64,000 bases of DNA, from NCBI RefSeq assembly GCF_025464955.1, contig NZ_JAODNM010000023.1:62001-126000 (forward strand), given 5' to 3'. Under the pieces are notes generated by a model. It worked only from the letters and a program-made list of their open reading frames with translations. It made no database searches and was not told where the DNA came from. The position numbers and the translations under genes are program-made. Source of the stretch: Amycolatopsis sp. (GTDB taxonomy: Bacteria; Actinomycetota; Actinomycetes; Mycobacteriales; Pseudonocardiaceae). Within the stretch, counting starts at the first letter, position 1; every line of letters begins with the position of its first letter. Positions 26,203-33,766 of this stretch are shown here, piece by piece.

Positions 26203-26380
26203 AGCTGCTCCTTCGACGTTGGCACTCGATCGACAAGAGTGCTAGCGCTAAACGGTACCTGCGTATTCCCAAGCAGGTCAAAGGGGGCTTCTACGTTCTT
26301 CGTCACGCCGACGGCGTCGTGCCTGCTCCGATGACATGACCGACGCGGCACCTTGCCTGGCAATGTGAGATGGCTCACTA

Positions 26381-26974
26381 TCAGCGAATAGATAGATCGA
26401 CAAATCCGCCCGACGGGGTCACCGCGCCGGTCATCCGGACGTCGTGGGCTTCTGTCGGCAGTTCGTCCACCAGCTCGCTGTCCCGGACGAGAGCGATCCG
26501 TGCGGCCGAAGGCGCGGCCAGGATCAGTGTCCGGTCGTAGAAACCTGCCCCGCGGCCGAGACGTCCGCCCGAGCGATCCACGGCGAGCGCGGGCACCAGA
26601 ATCAGCTCGGCCGAGCTGATCGCGTCGACGCCCAAGCGCGGTCCATCCGGTTCCGAAACCCCGCGTAAACGCCCTGCGACCAGGCTCGATGCACCCTGAT
26701 AGGTCGCCCAGTCCAGTGGGCCGGGGGCCGACGGGATCACCGGCAGCAGGACCACGGAGCCGCGGGCGACCAGCGCGTCGAGGGTGGCCACGGACCCCGG
26801 CTCGGTGCCGAACGGCAGGTACGCGCACACCGTTCGGCCGACGAGTTCGGCCACCGTCGCGGCCAGCGCGAACGCCTCCCTTTGACGCTGCCCCGCGGTG
26901 ACGGACGCTCGCTCGGCGGCCACGCGGGCGCGCCACTCGGTCTTGCTTGGCAGCTCATTGCCCGGTCCATGCAC
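26381..26974 (-). CDS. 5-formyltetrahydrofolate cyclo-ligase
   Basis: A 197-residue enzyme that converts 5-formyl-THF to 5,10-methenyl-THF with ATP. Features: KTEWRARVAAERA start, an AYLPFGTEPGS loop, LILVPALAVDRSGGRLGRGAGFYDR (the family's hallmark GxGxGYYDR variant) and a terminal VTPSGG. The start is GTG 26974, only 24 bp from the divergent galU ATG; TAACCT ends 6 nt before the GTG, suggesting a leaderless transcript. Corresponds in position to Rv0992c. Confidence 0.88.
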   Translation of the reverse strand: MHGPGNELPSKTEWRARVAAERASVTAGQRQREAFALAATVAELVGRTVCAYLPFGTEPGSVATLDALVARGSVVLLPVIPSAPGPLDWATYQGASSLVAGRLRGVSEPDGPRLGVDAISSAELILVPALAVDRSGGRLGRGAGFYDRTLILAAPSAARIALVRDSELVDELPTEAHDVRMTGAVTPSGGFVDLSIR

Positions 26975-26980
26975 CTGGCC

Positions 26981-26990
26981 AGGTTAGGCT
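26981..26990. promoter_or_regulatory. Back-to-back -10 elements for divergent leaderless genes
   Basis: AGGTTAGGCT contains TAGGCT for galU (8 nt before its ATG at 26999) and, on the other strand, TAACCT for the 5-FTHF ligase (6 nt before GTG 26974). With just 24 bp between the start codons there is no room for a 5' leader with a ribosome binding site on either side, and none is visible. -35 elements would fall inside the opposite coding sequences and are not clear. Confidence 0.5.
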
Positions 26991-26998
26991 TTGCGCCC

Positions 26999-27904
26999 AT
27001 GACGGGCGCCTCAGCACACAAGACGTTCCGAACCGCTATCGTGCCGGCCGCTGGCCTCGGCACCCGGTTCCTGCCGACGACCAAAGCCGTGCCCAAGGAG
27101 TTGCTCCCCGTCGTGGATACGCCGGGTATCGAGCTGGTGGCCAGCGAAGCGGCGCAGGCGGGCGCGGAGCGGCTGATCATTGTCACCTCGCCGGGCAAGG
27201 AATCGGTCGTCAACTACTTCCAGCCGCAGCCCGAGCTCGAGGCCGCCCTCGAACGCAAGGGCAAGACCGAGCTGCTCGAAAAGGTGCGTCGTGGTCCGGG
27301 GCTGCTCGCCGTCGAGGTCGCCATCCAGAAAGAGGCGCTCGGGCTCGGGCACGCCGTGGCGCAGGCCGAAGACAACCTGACCGACGAGGACGAAGCCGTC
27401 GCCGTGCTGCTGCCCGACGACCTGGTGCTGCCGGCGGGGGTGCTCGACCGCATGGCCGCGGTGCGCCGGGAGTACGGCGGAAGCGTGCTGTGCGCGTTCG
27501 ACATCCCGAAGGCGGAGATCTCGCCCTACGGCGTCTTCGACGTGTCCGACACGACCGACGAAGACGTCAAACAGGTGCACGGCATGGTGGAGAAGCCGGC
27601 GCCCGAGGACGCGCCGTCGACGTACGCGGCGGCTGGGCGATATCTCCTCGATCGGGCGATCTTCGACGCGCTGCGGCGGATCACCCCGGGTTCGGGTGGT
27701 GAACTGCAGCTCACGGACGCGGTAGCGCTGCTCATCGCCGAAGGTCATCCCGTGCACATCGTGATCCACCGCGGCGGCAGGCACGACCTGGGTAACCCGG
27801 GCGGGTTCATTCGCGCTGCCGTCGACTACACGTTGAAGCACCCTGAGTACGGGCCGTCCTTCCGTGCCTGGTTGACAGAACGAATCGAGACCACCGAGTC
27901 ATGA
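26999..27904 (+). CDS. galU: UTP--glucose-1-phosphate uridylyltransferase
   Basis: A 301-residue nucleotidyltransferase making UDP-glucose. The signature loop is IVPAAGLGTRFLPTTKAVPK, with ELLPVVDTPGIE following; VLLPDDLVL carries the catalytic Asp, and MVEKPAPEDAPS and HDLGNPGGFIRA are further family segments. UDP-glucose supplies envelope polysaccharide synthesis, trehalose synthesis and the Leloir pathway (GalT at 14098). The stop overlaps the moeA start as ATGA (27901-27904). Matches Rv0993 in position. Confidence 0.95.
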   Translation: MTGASAHKTFRTAIVPAAGLGTRFLPTTKAVPKELLPVVDTPGIELVASEAAQAGAERLIIVTSPGKESVVNYFQPQPELEAALERKGKTELLEKVRRGPGLLAVEVAIQKEALGLGHAVAQAEDNLTDEDEAVAVLLPDDLVLPAGVLDRMAAVRREYGGSVLCAFDIPKAEISPYGVFDVSDTTDEDVKQVHGMVEKPAPEDAPSTYAAAGRYLLDRAIFDALRRITPGSGGELQLTDAVALLIAEGHPVHIVIHRGGRHDLGNPGGFIRAAVDYTLKHPEYGPSFRAWLTERIETTES

Positions 27905-29187
27905 CCGAACCCCTCGACACGACCCCACTGGGAGACGAAGCCGACCCCGAAGCGACGGCCGAGTTCCGTTCCGTCGACGAGCAGATCGCGCTCACATTGG
28001 ACGCCGCGGTCCGGCCGCAGCCGGTGCGGGTCGCGATTTCGGAGGCCCAAGGTCTTCTGTGCGCCGAAGAGGTCGTCGCCGAGCACGCACTTCCAGGGTT
28101 CGACCAGGCGGCCGTCGACGGCTACGCGGTGCGCAGCGTCGACGTGCGCACCGCGGGCCAGGAGCCCGTGCAGCTGCCGGTCGTCGGCGAGATCGCGGCC
28201 GGTTCGCGCCAGCCGCGGCGGTTGCAGCCGGGCCAGGCCGTCCGGGTCGACACCGGCGCGCCGATGCCGACGCTGGCCGACGCCGTCGTGCCCACCGCGT
28301 ACACCGACGGCCACCAGGCCAGGGTGCTGGTGCACCGGTCGGTGCCGTCCGCGGGTTATGTCCGCCGGACCGGCGAGGACGTGCAGATCGGCGACGTCGC
28401 GGTCCGCAAGGGTGACACGATCGGCTCGGCGCAGGTGGGCCTGCTCGCCGCGGTCGGCCGGGCGAAGGTGCTGGTCTACCCCCGGCCGCGGGTGTCTATC
28501 GTGTCGGTCGGCGACGAACTGGTCGACATCGACCGGACACCGTCGGTCGGGCAGATCTACGACGTGAACTCGTATGCGCTGGCCGCCGCCGCGCGCGACG
28601 CCGGTGCCGAGGTCAGCCGTGTCGGGATCGTGTCGAGCGAGCCGAAGAGGCTGCGTGAGGTCGTCGAAGGACGGCTGCTGATGTCGGAGATCGTCGTCGT
28701 CGCGGGCGGTGCCGGCGGTTCCGCCGGGGACGAGGTCCACGCCGCGCTGTCCGACCTCGGCCGGATCGACATGACCAGGATCGCGATGCACCCCGGATCG
28801 GTGCAGGGCTTCGGGCGGCTCGGGCCGGATTCGGTGCCGACCTTCCTCATCCCCGGCAACCCGATGAGCGCGCTCGTGGTGTTCGAGGTGCTGGTCCGGC
28901 CGCTGATCAGGGCGGCCCGCGGCACCCGCAACCCGCACCGCCGGATCGTCGGTGCGCGACTGCTGTCGCCGATCACGTCGACCAAGGGGCGCAAGGGTTT
29001 CCTGCGCGGCCAGCTGCTGCGGGACGAAGGCAATGGCGAGTACCTCGTCCAACCGCTCGGCACGTCAGGCGCGCACCTGCTCGCGTCGCTGGCCGAGGCG
29101 AACTGCCTGGTCAACATCGACGAGGACCTCACCGAGGTGTCCGCGGGCGAGCAGGTGAAGGTCACGTTCCTTGCCCAGCGTGCGTAG
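27901..29187 (+). CDS. glp: MoeA/gephyrin-like protein (Glp candidate)
   Basis: A 428-residue protein with MoeA domain order: N-terminal domains I/II (LPGFDQAAVDGYAVRS, GEIAAGSRQPRR, RVDTGAPMPTLADAVVP), the MoaB-like domain III (SVGDELVDIDRTPSVGQIYD, NSYALAAAARDAGAEVSR) and C-terminal domain IV. Where catalytic MoeA proteins have an SGGxSxGxxD motif, this one reads AGGAGGSAGDEV, so molybdenum insertion may be altered. With rimJ and the GlpR/SepX gene downstream, it corresponds to Rv0994 (moeA1) and to corynebacterial Glp, which links FtsZ to the membrane receptor GlpR. Classical MoeA activity cannot be excluded. Confidence 0.8.
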   Translation: MTEPLDTTPLGDEADPEATAEFRSVDEQIALTLDAAVRPQPVRVAISEAQGLLCAEEVVAEHALPGFDQAAVDGYAVRSVDVRTAGQEPVQLPVVGEIAAGSRQPRRLQPGQAVRVDTGAPMPTLADAVVPTAYTDGHQARVLVHRSVPSAGYVRRTGEDVQIGDVAVRKGDTIGSAQVGLLAAVGRAKVLVYPRPRVSIVSVGDELVDIDRTPSVGQIYDVNSYALAAAARDAGAEVSRVGIVSSEPKRLREVVEGRLLMSEIVVVAGGAGGSAGDEVHAALSDLGRIDMTRIAMHPGSVQGFGRLGPDSVPTFLIPGNPMSALVVFEVLVRPLIRAARGTRNPHRRIVGARLLSPITSTKGRKGFLRGQLLRDEGNGEYLVQPLGTSGAHLLASLAEANCLVNIDEDLTEVSAGEQVKVTFLAQRA

Positions 29188-29193
29188 CCGCGG

Positions 29194-29865
29194 ATGAGCC
29201 AGTCGGTTCAGGGCATGCCCTACAACGTCGAGACCAGGCATCCTGGGTGGCCGGCCAAACTCGGGCCGCTGCGCGTCCCGGCCGGTGTCGTCGCCGTGCG
29301 CCCGGTGCGGTTGCGCGACGCCGGCGAGTGGAGCCGCATCCGGCTCCGCGACCGTGAGCACCTCGAGAAGTGGGAACCCAGCGCTCCGGGGCTCTGGCGG
29401 GACCGCAATGTGCTGCTCGCTTGGCCGTCCCAATGGGCAGCCTTGCGGTCGCTCGCGCGGCGTGGCCAGTGCCTGCCGTTCTCGATCACGGTCGACGGTG
29501 TATTGGCCGGCCAGATCACCGTCGGTAATGTGATCAGGGCCTCACTGCGTTCGGCCTGGGTGGGCTACTGGGTGTCCTCGGAAGTGGTCGGCGGCGGTGT
29601 CGCGACGGCCGCGGTGGCGCTGGTCGTTGATCACGTCTTCGCCTCGGCGGGGCTGCATCGCATCGAGGCCACCGTGCGCCCGGAAAACGGCCCCAGCCTG
29701 CGAGTTCTCGTCAAATCCGGGTTCCGTGAGGAAGGGCTGTTCCAGCGCTACCTCGACGTGGCCGGCGACTGGCGCGACCACCTCTGCTTCGCGATCACCG
29801 CGGAGGAGACCGGCAACGGCCTGGTGTCGCGGCTGATCGCGGCGGGCAAGGCCGAGCACACCTGA
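29194..29865 (+). CDS. rimJ: RimJ-type GNAT N-acetyltransferase
   Basis: A 223-residue protein-alanine N-acetyltransferase-like enzyme: RPVRLRDAGEWSRIRLRDR at the N-terminus, GYWVSSEVVGGGVATAAVAL (acetyl-CoA loop; the usual QGKG replaced by VGGGV) and RIEATVRPENGPSLRVLVKSG. Same position as Rv0995. ATG 29194 lies 6 bp after moeA with a weak ribosome site; ATG 29215 (MPYNVETRHPG) is an alternative. Targets of acetylation unknown; ribosomal protein S5 in the case of E. coli RimJ. Confidence 0.85.
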   Translation: MSQSVQGMPYNVETRHPGWPAKLGPLRVPAGVVAVRPVRLRDAGEWSRIRLRDREHLEKWEPSAPGLWRDRNVLLAWPSQWAALRSLARRGQCLPFSITVDGVLAGQITVGNVIRASLRSAWVGYWVSSEVVGGGVATAAVALVVDHVFASAGLHRIEATVRPENGPSLRVLVKSGFREEGLFQRYLDVAGDWRDHLCFAITAEETGNGLVSRLIAAGKAEHT

Positions 29866-29972
29866 CAGTGATTACCGCGCTGACCGGGTAGCCGCGTTAC
29901 CACATGGCGTGAGATTCACCTAATCCGGTGATGCATTTTCCTGGTAAAGGTCGGCGTGCCGCCGCGCGATCT

Positions 29973-29999
29973 GTTACTCCTGTGACTAGCGTGACGGAA
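29973..29999 (+). promoter_or_regulatory. Three direct repeats GTKAC with 9-bp period
   Basis: GTTACTCCT, GTGACTAGC and GTGACGGAA stand head to tail (29973, 29982, 29991), each starting GTKAC, 28 bp before the glpR/sepX ATG. Nine-bp-phased direct repeats are how MtrA and other OmpR-type regulators bind; MtrA controls division and envelope genes in actinobacteria. Assignment to MtrA is inference. Confidence 0.4.
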
Positions 30000-30026
30000 G
30001 CAGAGGATCGGGGGAGGTGACGGGAG

Positions 30027-30824
30027 ATGCCCAGTTCGTTGATCATCGTCGCACTGGCGGCGGCGTGGCTCGTTGTTCTCGTGCCCATGGTCGCGCGGAA
30101 GCGGCAGCAGGTCGCCCGCACCGCCGACTCGGCGATGGCCGCCAGGGTGGTGCGGAGCGGGAGTGCACGCAACGAAGCGCGGGAAGGGTTTGCCATGGCG
30201 GACAACGCTGAACCTTCAGTCGAGGACGACCTGGCCGAACTCGAGGACGAGCTCGATGCGGACCTCGAGGACGAGGACGAAGAACTCGAACCGCTTCCGC
30301 AGCCTTCACGGCAGAGCAGGGTGCGCGCCGAATCAAGCCACCACGGATACCGGCCGGGCCGAGGCGGCTTCGACCCCGAAGCAGCCGAGATCGCCGCACG
30401 CGCCAAGTACGCCTACCGCCAGCGCGTCGTCGTGTCGCTGCTGCTCCTCGTGGTGGCGAGCGCGGCCGTAGCCGGGTTCATGTTCGTCATGGCCTGGTGG
30501 GCCAACGGCCTCGCCGACGTGACACTTGTCGCGTACCTCGCCTACCTCCGGCGCCAGGTCCGCATCGAGGAAGAGATCCGCCAGCGACGGCTCTCGCGCT
30601 ACAACACCGCACGCACCTACGAGCGCGCCCCACTCGTCGACGACACCGTCGAAGACGTCGAAGTCGTGTCCTCGGCACGACGCGAAGTCGTCGAGCGCAA
30701 ACCCTCACCCACCTCCCGCATGCGACGCCACGCCGTCGTCGTCGACCTCGACGACGAAGACCCCGCCTTCCACGAGCTCGACGACCCCGCGACCAGGTCA
30801 TTCCGCCGCGCCTCCGGTGAGTAA
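30027..30824 (+). CDS. sepX: Divisome membrane protein GlpR/SepX
   Basis: A 265-residue protein with an N-terminal helix (MPSSLIIVALAAAWLVVLVP) and KRQQ stop-transfer, then a long Asp/Glu-rich disordered segment (about 65-100). A double hydrophobic region (about 132-170, VVVSLLLLVVASAAVAGFMF then LADVTLVAYLAYLRRQVRIE) precedes a cytoplasmic charged tail. This layout and the YLAYLRRQVRIEEEIRQRR segment are those of GlpR (corynebacteria, Glp receptor) and SepX (Streptomyces, needed for cross-walls and sporulation septa). GGGGGAGG precedes the ATG. Corresponds to Rv0996. Confidence 0.82.
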   Translation: MPSSLIIVALAAAWLVVLVPMVARKRQQVARTADSAMAARVVRSGSARNEAREGFAMADNAEPSVEDDLAELEDELDADLEDEDEELEPLPQPSRQSRVRAESSHHGYRPGRGGFDPEAAEIAARAKYAYRQRVVVSLLLLVVASAAVAGFMFVMAWWANGLADVTLVAYLAYLRRQVRIEEEIRQRRLSRYNTARTYERAPLVDDTVEDVEVVSSARREVVERKPSPTSRMRRHAVVVDLDDEDPAFHELDDPATRSFRRASGE

Positions 30825-30878
30825 CCCCCTTTCCGGACGCTCCGAAAGCGGCTGATATGCTCTTTCAAGCGTCATTGA

Positions 30879-30954
30879 GGGGCTGTAGCACAGTTGGTAG
30901 CGCGTCTCGTTCGCATCGAGAAGGTCAGGGGTTCGATTCCCCTCAGCTCCACCA
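30879..30954 (+). tRNA. tRNA-Ala (anticodon CGC)
   Basis: The plus-strand cloverleaf has acceptor GGGGCTG pairing with CAGCTCC, D-arm TAGCACAGTTGGTAGCGC, anticodon stem TCTCG/CGAGA with loop TTCGCAT (anticodon CGC, reading GCG), T-arm GGGGTTCGATTCCCC, discriminator A and encoded CCA. It decodes a very frequent Ala codon in this GC-rich genome and carries an integrated recombinase gene at its 3' side. Confidence 0.96.
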
Positions 30955-30971
30955 GATAGGTCTCATTCAAA

Positions 30972-31008
30972 CCACCCTCCGCGAGAATATCGCGGAGGGT
31001 GGCTTTTT
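30972..31008 (+). terminator. Intrinsic terminator of tRNA-Ala
   Basis: A 13-bp perfect stem (CCACCCTCCGCGA with its reverse complement), loop GAATA, then CTTTTT. It lies 17 bp beyond the CCA end. The minus-strand recombinase frame reads through this hairpin. Confidence 0.9.
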
Positions 31009-32815
31009 GTGCACGTTCGGTAACGGTCTGGTCGGCCTCGTAGGTCGCCGCCAGCACGCCGGACGGTGTGAGCTGCCGAGACGTCGCACTGGCCGTGTCC
31101 GGCGTCCGTATTGAGTCAGGGACGACCGAGAGCGCGGAATTGGTGCCTTGGGTCGAGGTTGAGTCCGTCTGGGGAGGTTCCCCGGCTTCGAGCATTGCTT
31201 TGAAAGGTTCCGTGAGCTCGGCCCGCTCGACGCTGCCGTCTTCGCTGATGAACAGCTTCACGAAGAAGCCTTGGTTGATCTGCCGCTTGATCGGGTCCGG
31301 AGCTGTGAGGTATGCCGCTTCACAGTGGCTCGCCGCTTGGAGTGCCGCGACCAGGGTGGCTTCGATGTCCTTGTTGGTGGTCTTGGCGGCTGAGATTTCT
31401 CTCTCAGCTTCAGCCAGTGCCCAAGTTAGCCGTTTCATCTCGCTGGCCAGGAGGTCTTGGGGGATGGCTCCGGCGTAGTGGGCTTCCAGCAGCTTCTTGC
31501 GTTCGTCTTCAACGCGCTGCTTGCGCTCAAGGGCACGGTGAGACCCCTCTTGGCTTCAGTCTGCTGGCTGGCCAGCTCCGCCCGGACGGCTGCGCGGATT
31601 TGTTCGGCGTAGGCGGGCGGGACTTGGAACCGGCCGTAGAAGTCAGCTATGCCGCCCTCGATCTTCTCCACCCGCACGGCCGGGCGACGGCAGTTATTGG
31701 TCTTCGTCTTCTTCTTGACGCACATGTAGTACAGGTAGGTGCCGCCTCGGCCGGTGTTCTGGGAAAAGATCAGGCGACCGCCACAGGCTGAGCAGTAGAT
31801 GGTGCTGCGCAAGTAATGCAGGTGGACACGGTCCTTCTCGCCGGTGTGGTTGTGGGCAGCGAGGACGGCTTGCACTGCCAGCCACGTATCCGGCTCGATG
31901 AGCGCGGGGTGCTTGCCCTCGTAGTGGATGCCCTGGTAGCTGACCACGCCCATGTAGTACGGATTGGCCAAGATGTGGTACATCGTGGTCAGGGGGATGG
32001 GCTTGCTTGGCCGGGTCGGCGTGGGCCGAGTTGTCAGCCCCTTGGCTCCGGCCGCCAGCGTGAGGTCAATGGCGCTCCACTCGCCAGTGGCGTACTCCTC
32101 CAGGCACCATCGGATGATTTCGGCGCGTTCCGCGTCCAGTTCGACCCAGGAGACCTCGACGCCATTGCGAGCTTCCCGACGGTTGAGGTATCCGAGCGGC
32201 GCGCGGAACGGCGTTCCGCCCTCCTCGGCCTTAGGCAATAAGCCTTTCATCACTTCGAGCGCCAAGTTGCCGGAGTAGAACTGGGCAATCTCGGCCATCA
32301 GGCCGTAGAGCAGCTTGCCGCTGGGCGTGTCGTCGATGTTCTCGGTGCAGGAGATGAGCTTGACGCCGTACTTGCGCAGCATCAGGTTGATGGCAATATC
32401 GTCTTCCCTGTTGCGGGCCAGCCTGTCGATCTTATGGACGTAGACGTAGTCCGGCCGGATCGCCTTGACGTCTTTGAGCATACGTTGCAGATCGTCGCGG
32501 TCGGCTGAGCGAGCCGATTCCCCGGCATCGACATACTCTTGGTCGATGATGGCCCCCATCTGCTGTGCCTTGGTTAAACAGGCGTCACGCTGCGCCGGGA
32601 TGGAGTAGCCCTCAGCGCCGCCCCCAGTCCGGGCTTGCTCCTTGGTGCTGACGCGTAGATAGATGAATCCGACAGGTACGTCACGGGCAGGTGGTGCACC
32701 CGTCTCCTTGACGACCAGGCGTGATGGCATGCTGCGGACGGCGTCCAACGCCAATTGCTTTCGGTCGGTGGAGTAAGTCGTTTCCTGTGGTTGTTCGTCG
32801 GGTGTTGGCATAATT

Positions 32816-32822
32816 CCTCCTA
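32816..32822 (-). promoter_or_regulatory. Strong ribosome binding site of the recombinase
   Basis: TAGGAGG on the minus strand, 4 nt before ATG 32811; it fixes the start and is stronger than most sites in the window. Confidence 0.75.
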
Positions 32823-32987
32823 GCGTGTGAGTTGCTCGCGGTCAATAATTGATTCCATCACATTTCACTCCTAGTGGTGCGCTCTATACTTGGTTTCACA
32901 TCTTTTTCTCCCTCAATTTTCTCAGCATTCTTACGGAGTGCCAAGAGAGGATATGCTGTCCTAATGTTGGAATGGCGGTTAAGGGTA

Positions 32988-33022
32988 GTGATGGATGGCT
33001 GCGGAGTGCAGCCATCCATCAC
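32988..33022 (-). terminator. 15-bp perfect hairpin after the RHH gene
   Basis: GTGATGGATGGCTGC (32988-33002) and its exact complement (33008-33022) around GGAGT. It lies 13 bp beyond the RHH gene stop (33036) on the minus strand and about 175 bp before the recombinase start. The surrounding 32823-32987 is AT-richer than the genome and shows no gene. Terminator or island-specific binding site. Confidence 0.55.
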
Positions 33023-33035
33023 CAGACCGGCGCGG

Positions 33036-33353
33036 TTATTCGTCGGTCGCGGTTTTGCGACTGCGGCTGGTCGGCTTCGGCGAGGTCTCCGGCTGGTCCG
33101 GGCTGGTGCCCAACAGGCCTTCAATGGCTCCGCGTCGGGCCGCCGCTTCGCGCTCGATCTCCTCCAGTGCAGCGGAGGCGCGGGCGGCGAAGTCCGGTTC
33201 TTGCCGCTTCGTGCTGACGTACAGCTCAACGGCTCGCAGGACGGCGTCACCCAGCGAAATGCCGTCCAGCTGCGCGACGAGCGTGAACTGCGCGTGCAAG
33301 GCGTCAGGCAACTTGATGCCCAACGTCTTCACGCCGGAGCGTGGTTCGGTCAT
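33036..33353 (-). CDS. Ribbon-helix-helix DNA-binding protein of the island
   Basis: A 105-residue protein from ATG 33353 (AAAGGA upstream). Residues 10-50 read like a ribbon-helix-helix fold: a short strand KTLGIKLPDALHAQFTLV, then LDGISLGDAVLRAVELYV. The tail is rich in Ala/Glu and ends in a Ser/Thr/Arg stretch (SPKPTSRSRKTATDE). Such proteins act as small repressors, mobilisation accessory factors or antitoxins in integrative elements; its position upstream of the recombinase on the same strand fits control of the element. No partner toxin is visible. Confidence 0.6.
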   Translation of the reverse strand: MTEPRSGVKTLGIKLPDALHAQFTLVAQLDGISLGDAVLRAVELYVSTKRQEPDFAARASAALEEIEREAAARRGAIEGLLGTSPDQPETSPKPTSRSRKTATDE

Positions 33354-33766
33354 TGCCGGTCCTTTCTCGGCGTTGGTGTGACCGCTCACGTTCGGGCCGC
33401 GGGGTGCGGTGAACGCTTGGGTGAGCAGCCACACGCCACCGGGAAAGGCGGGGCGTCGGACCGGTGGCACGGCGAGCATCAAGGGGTGCGGGCCGCCTTG
33501 GTGCGCCAGTCCGCCAGGCGCTGCTCAACCGTGTGTCTGCAATCCCGCGACAAGGACGCGCGCGCGACGTACTGATCCCTTGCTTTGCCGGCAGGCGCTC
33601 TCCCGCTGTGCGGCAGGGCGCCTTTCGCGTATGTGGTTCACGTTTCTCTTGCCTAGTCCGGGTCAGCCCCTTGCGTATCCAATCATGCATGTTTAATGTA
33701 TCAACCATGCCCGTTGGGGGGTCGGGTCCAACGTCGGGCCGAACCCGTCCGGAGAAGGTGGCAGTC
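33354..33766. other. Non-coding 413-bp junction between island module and ABC operon
   Basis: No frame in this stretch shows family motifs; open frames here are Arg/Pro-rich shadows. Near the right end (33681-33710) the composition turns AT-rich with AATCATGCATGTTTAATGTA and GCATG/CATGC half-sites 14 bp apart, a plausible operator/promoter for the ABC operon. No copy of the tRNA-Ala 3' end was seen that would mark the second attachment site. Confidence 0.5.

Larger units (their letters stand above)
30872..32811 (-). pseudogene. Large serine recombinase/integrase, frameshifted
   Basis: The N-terminal part (32811 to about 31547) encodes a resolvase domain with catalytic Ser54 in FIYLRVSTKEQ, VDAGESARSADRDDLQRML and the HKIDRLARNREDD arginines. 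A recombinase domain and a zinc ribbon (YCSACGGRL then YYMCVKKK, NNC) follow. A one-base loss in a four-C run (31544-31547) shifts the frame; the next frame continues as the coiled-coil end (DERKKLLEAHYAGAIPQDLL, AEAEREISAAKT). The tail then runs antisense through the tRNA-Ala terminator and the tRNA, ending after ELRGIEPLTFSMRTRRATN. TAGGAGG precedes ATG 32811. A sequencing error in the homopolymer is the alternative. Confidence 0.82.

Noticed and set aside
30972..33353. Complete integrative element with both attachment sites
   Set aside because: I could not find a repeat of the tRNA-Ala 3' end downstream, so boundaries are not claimed.
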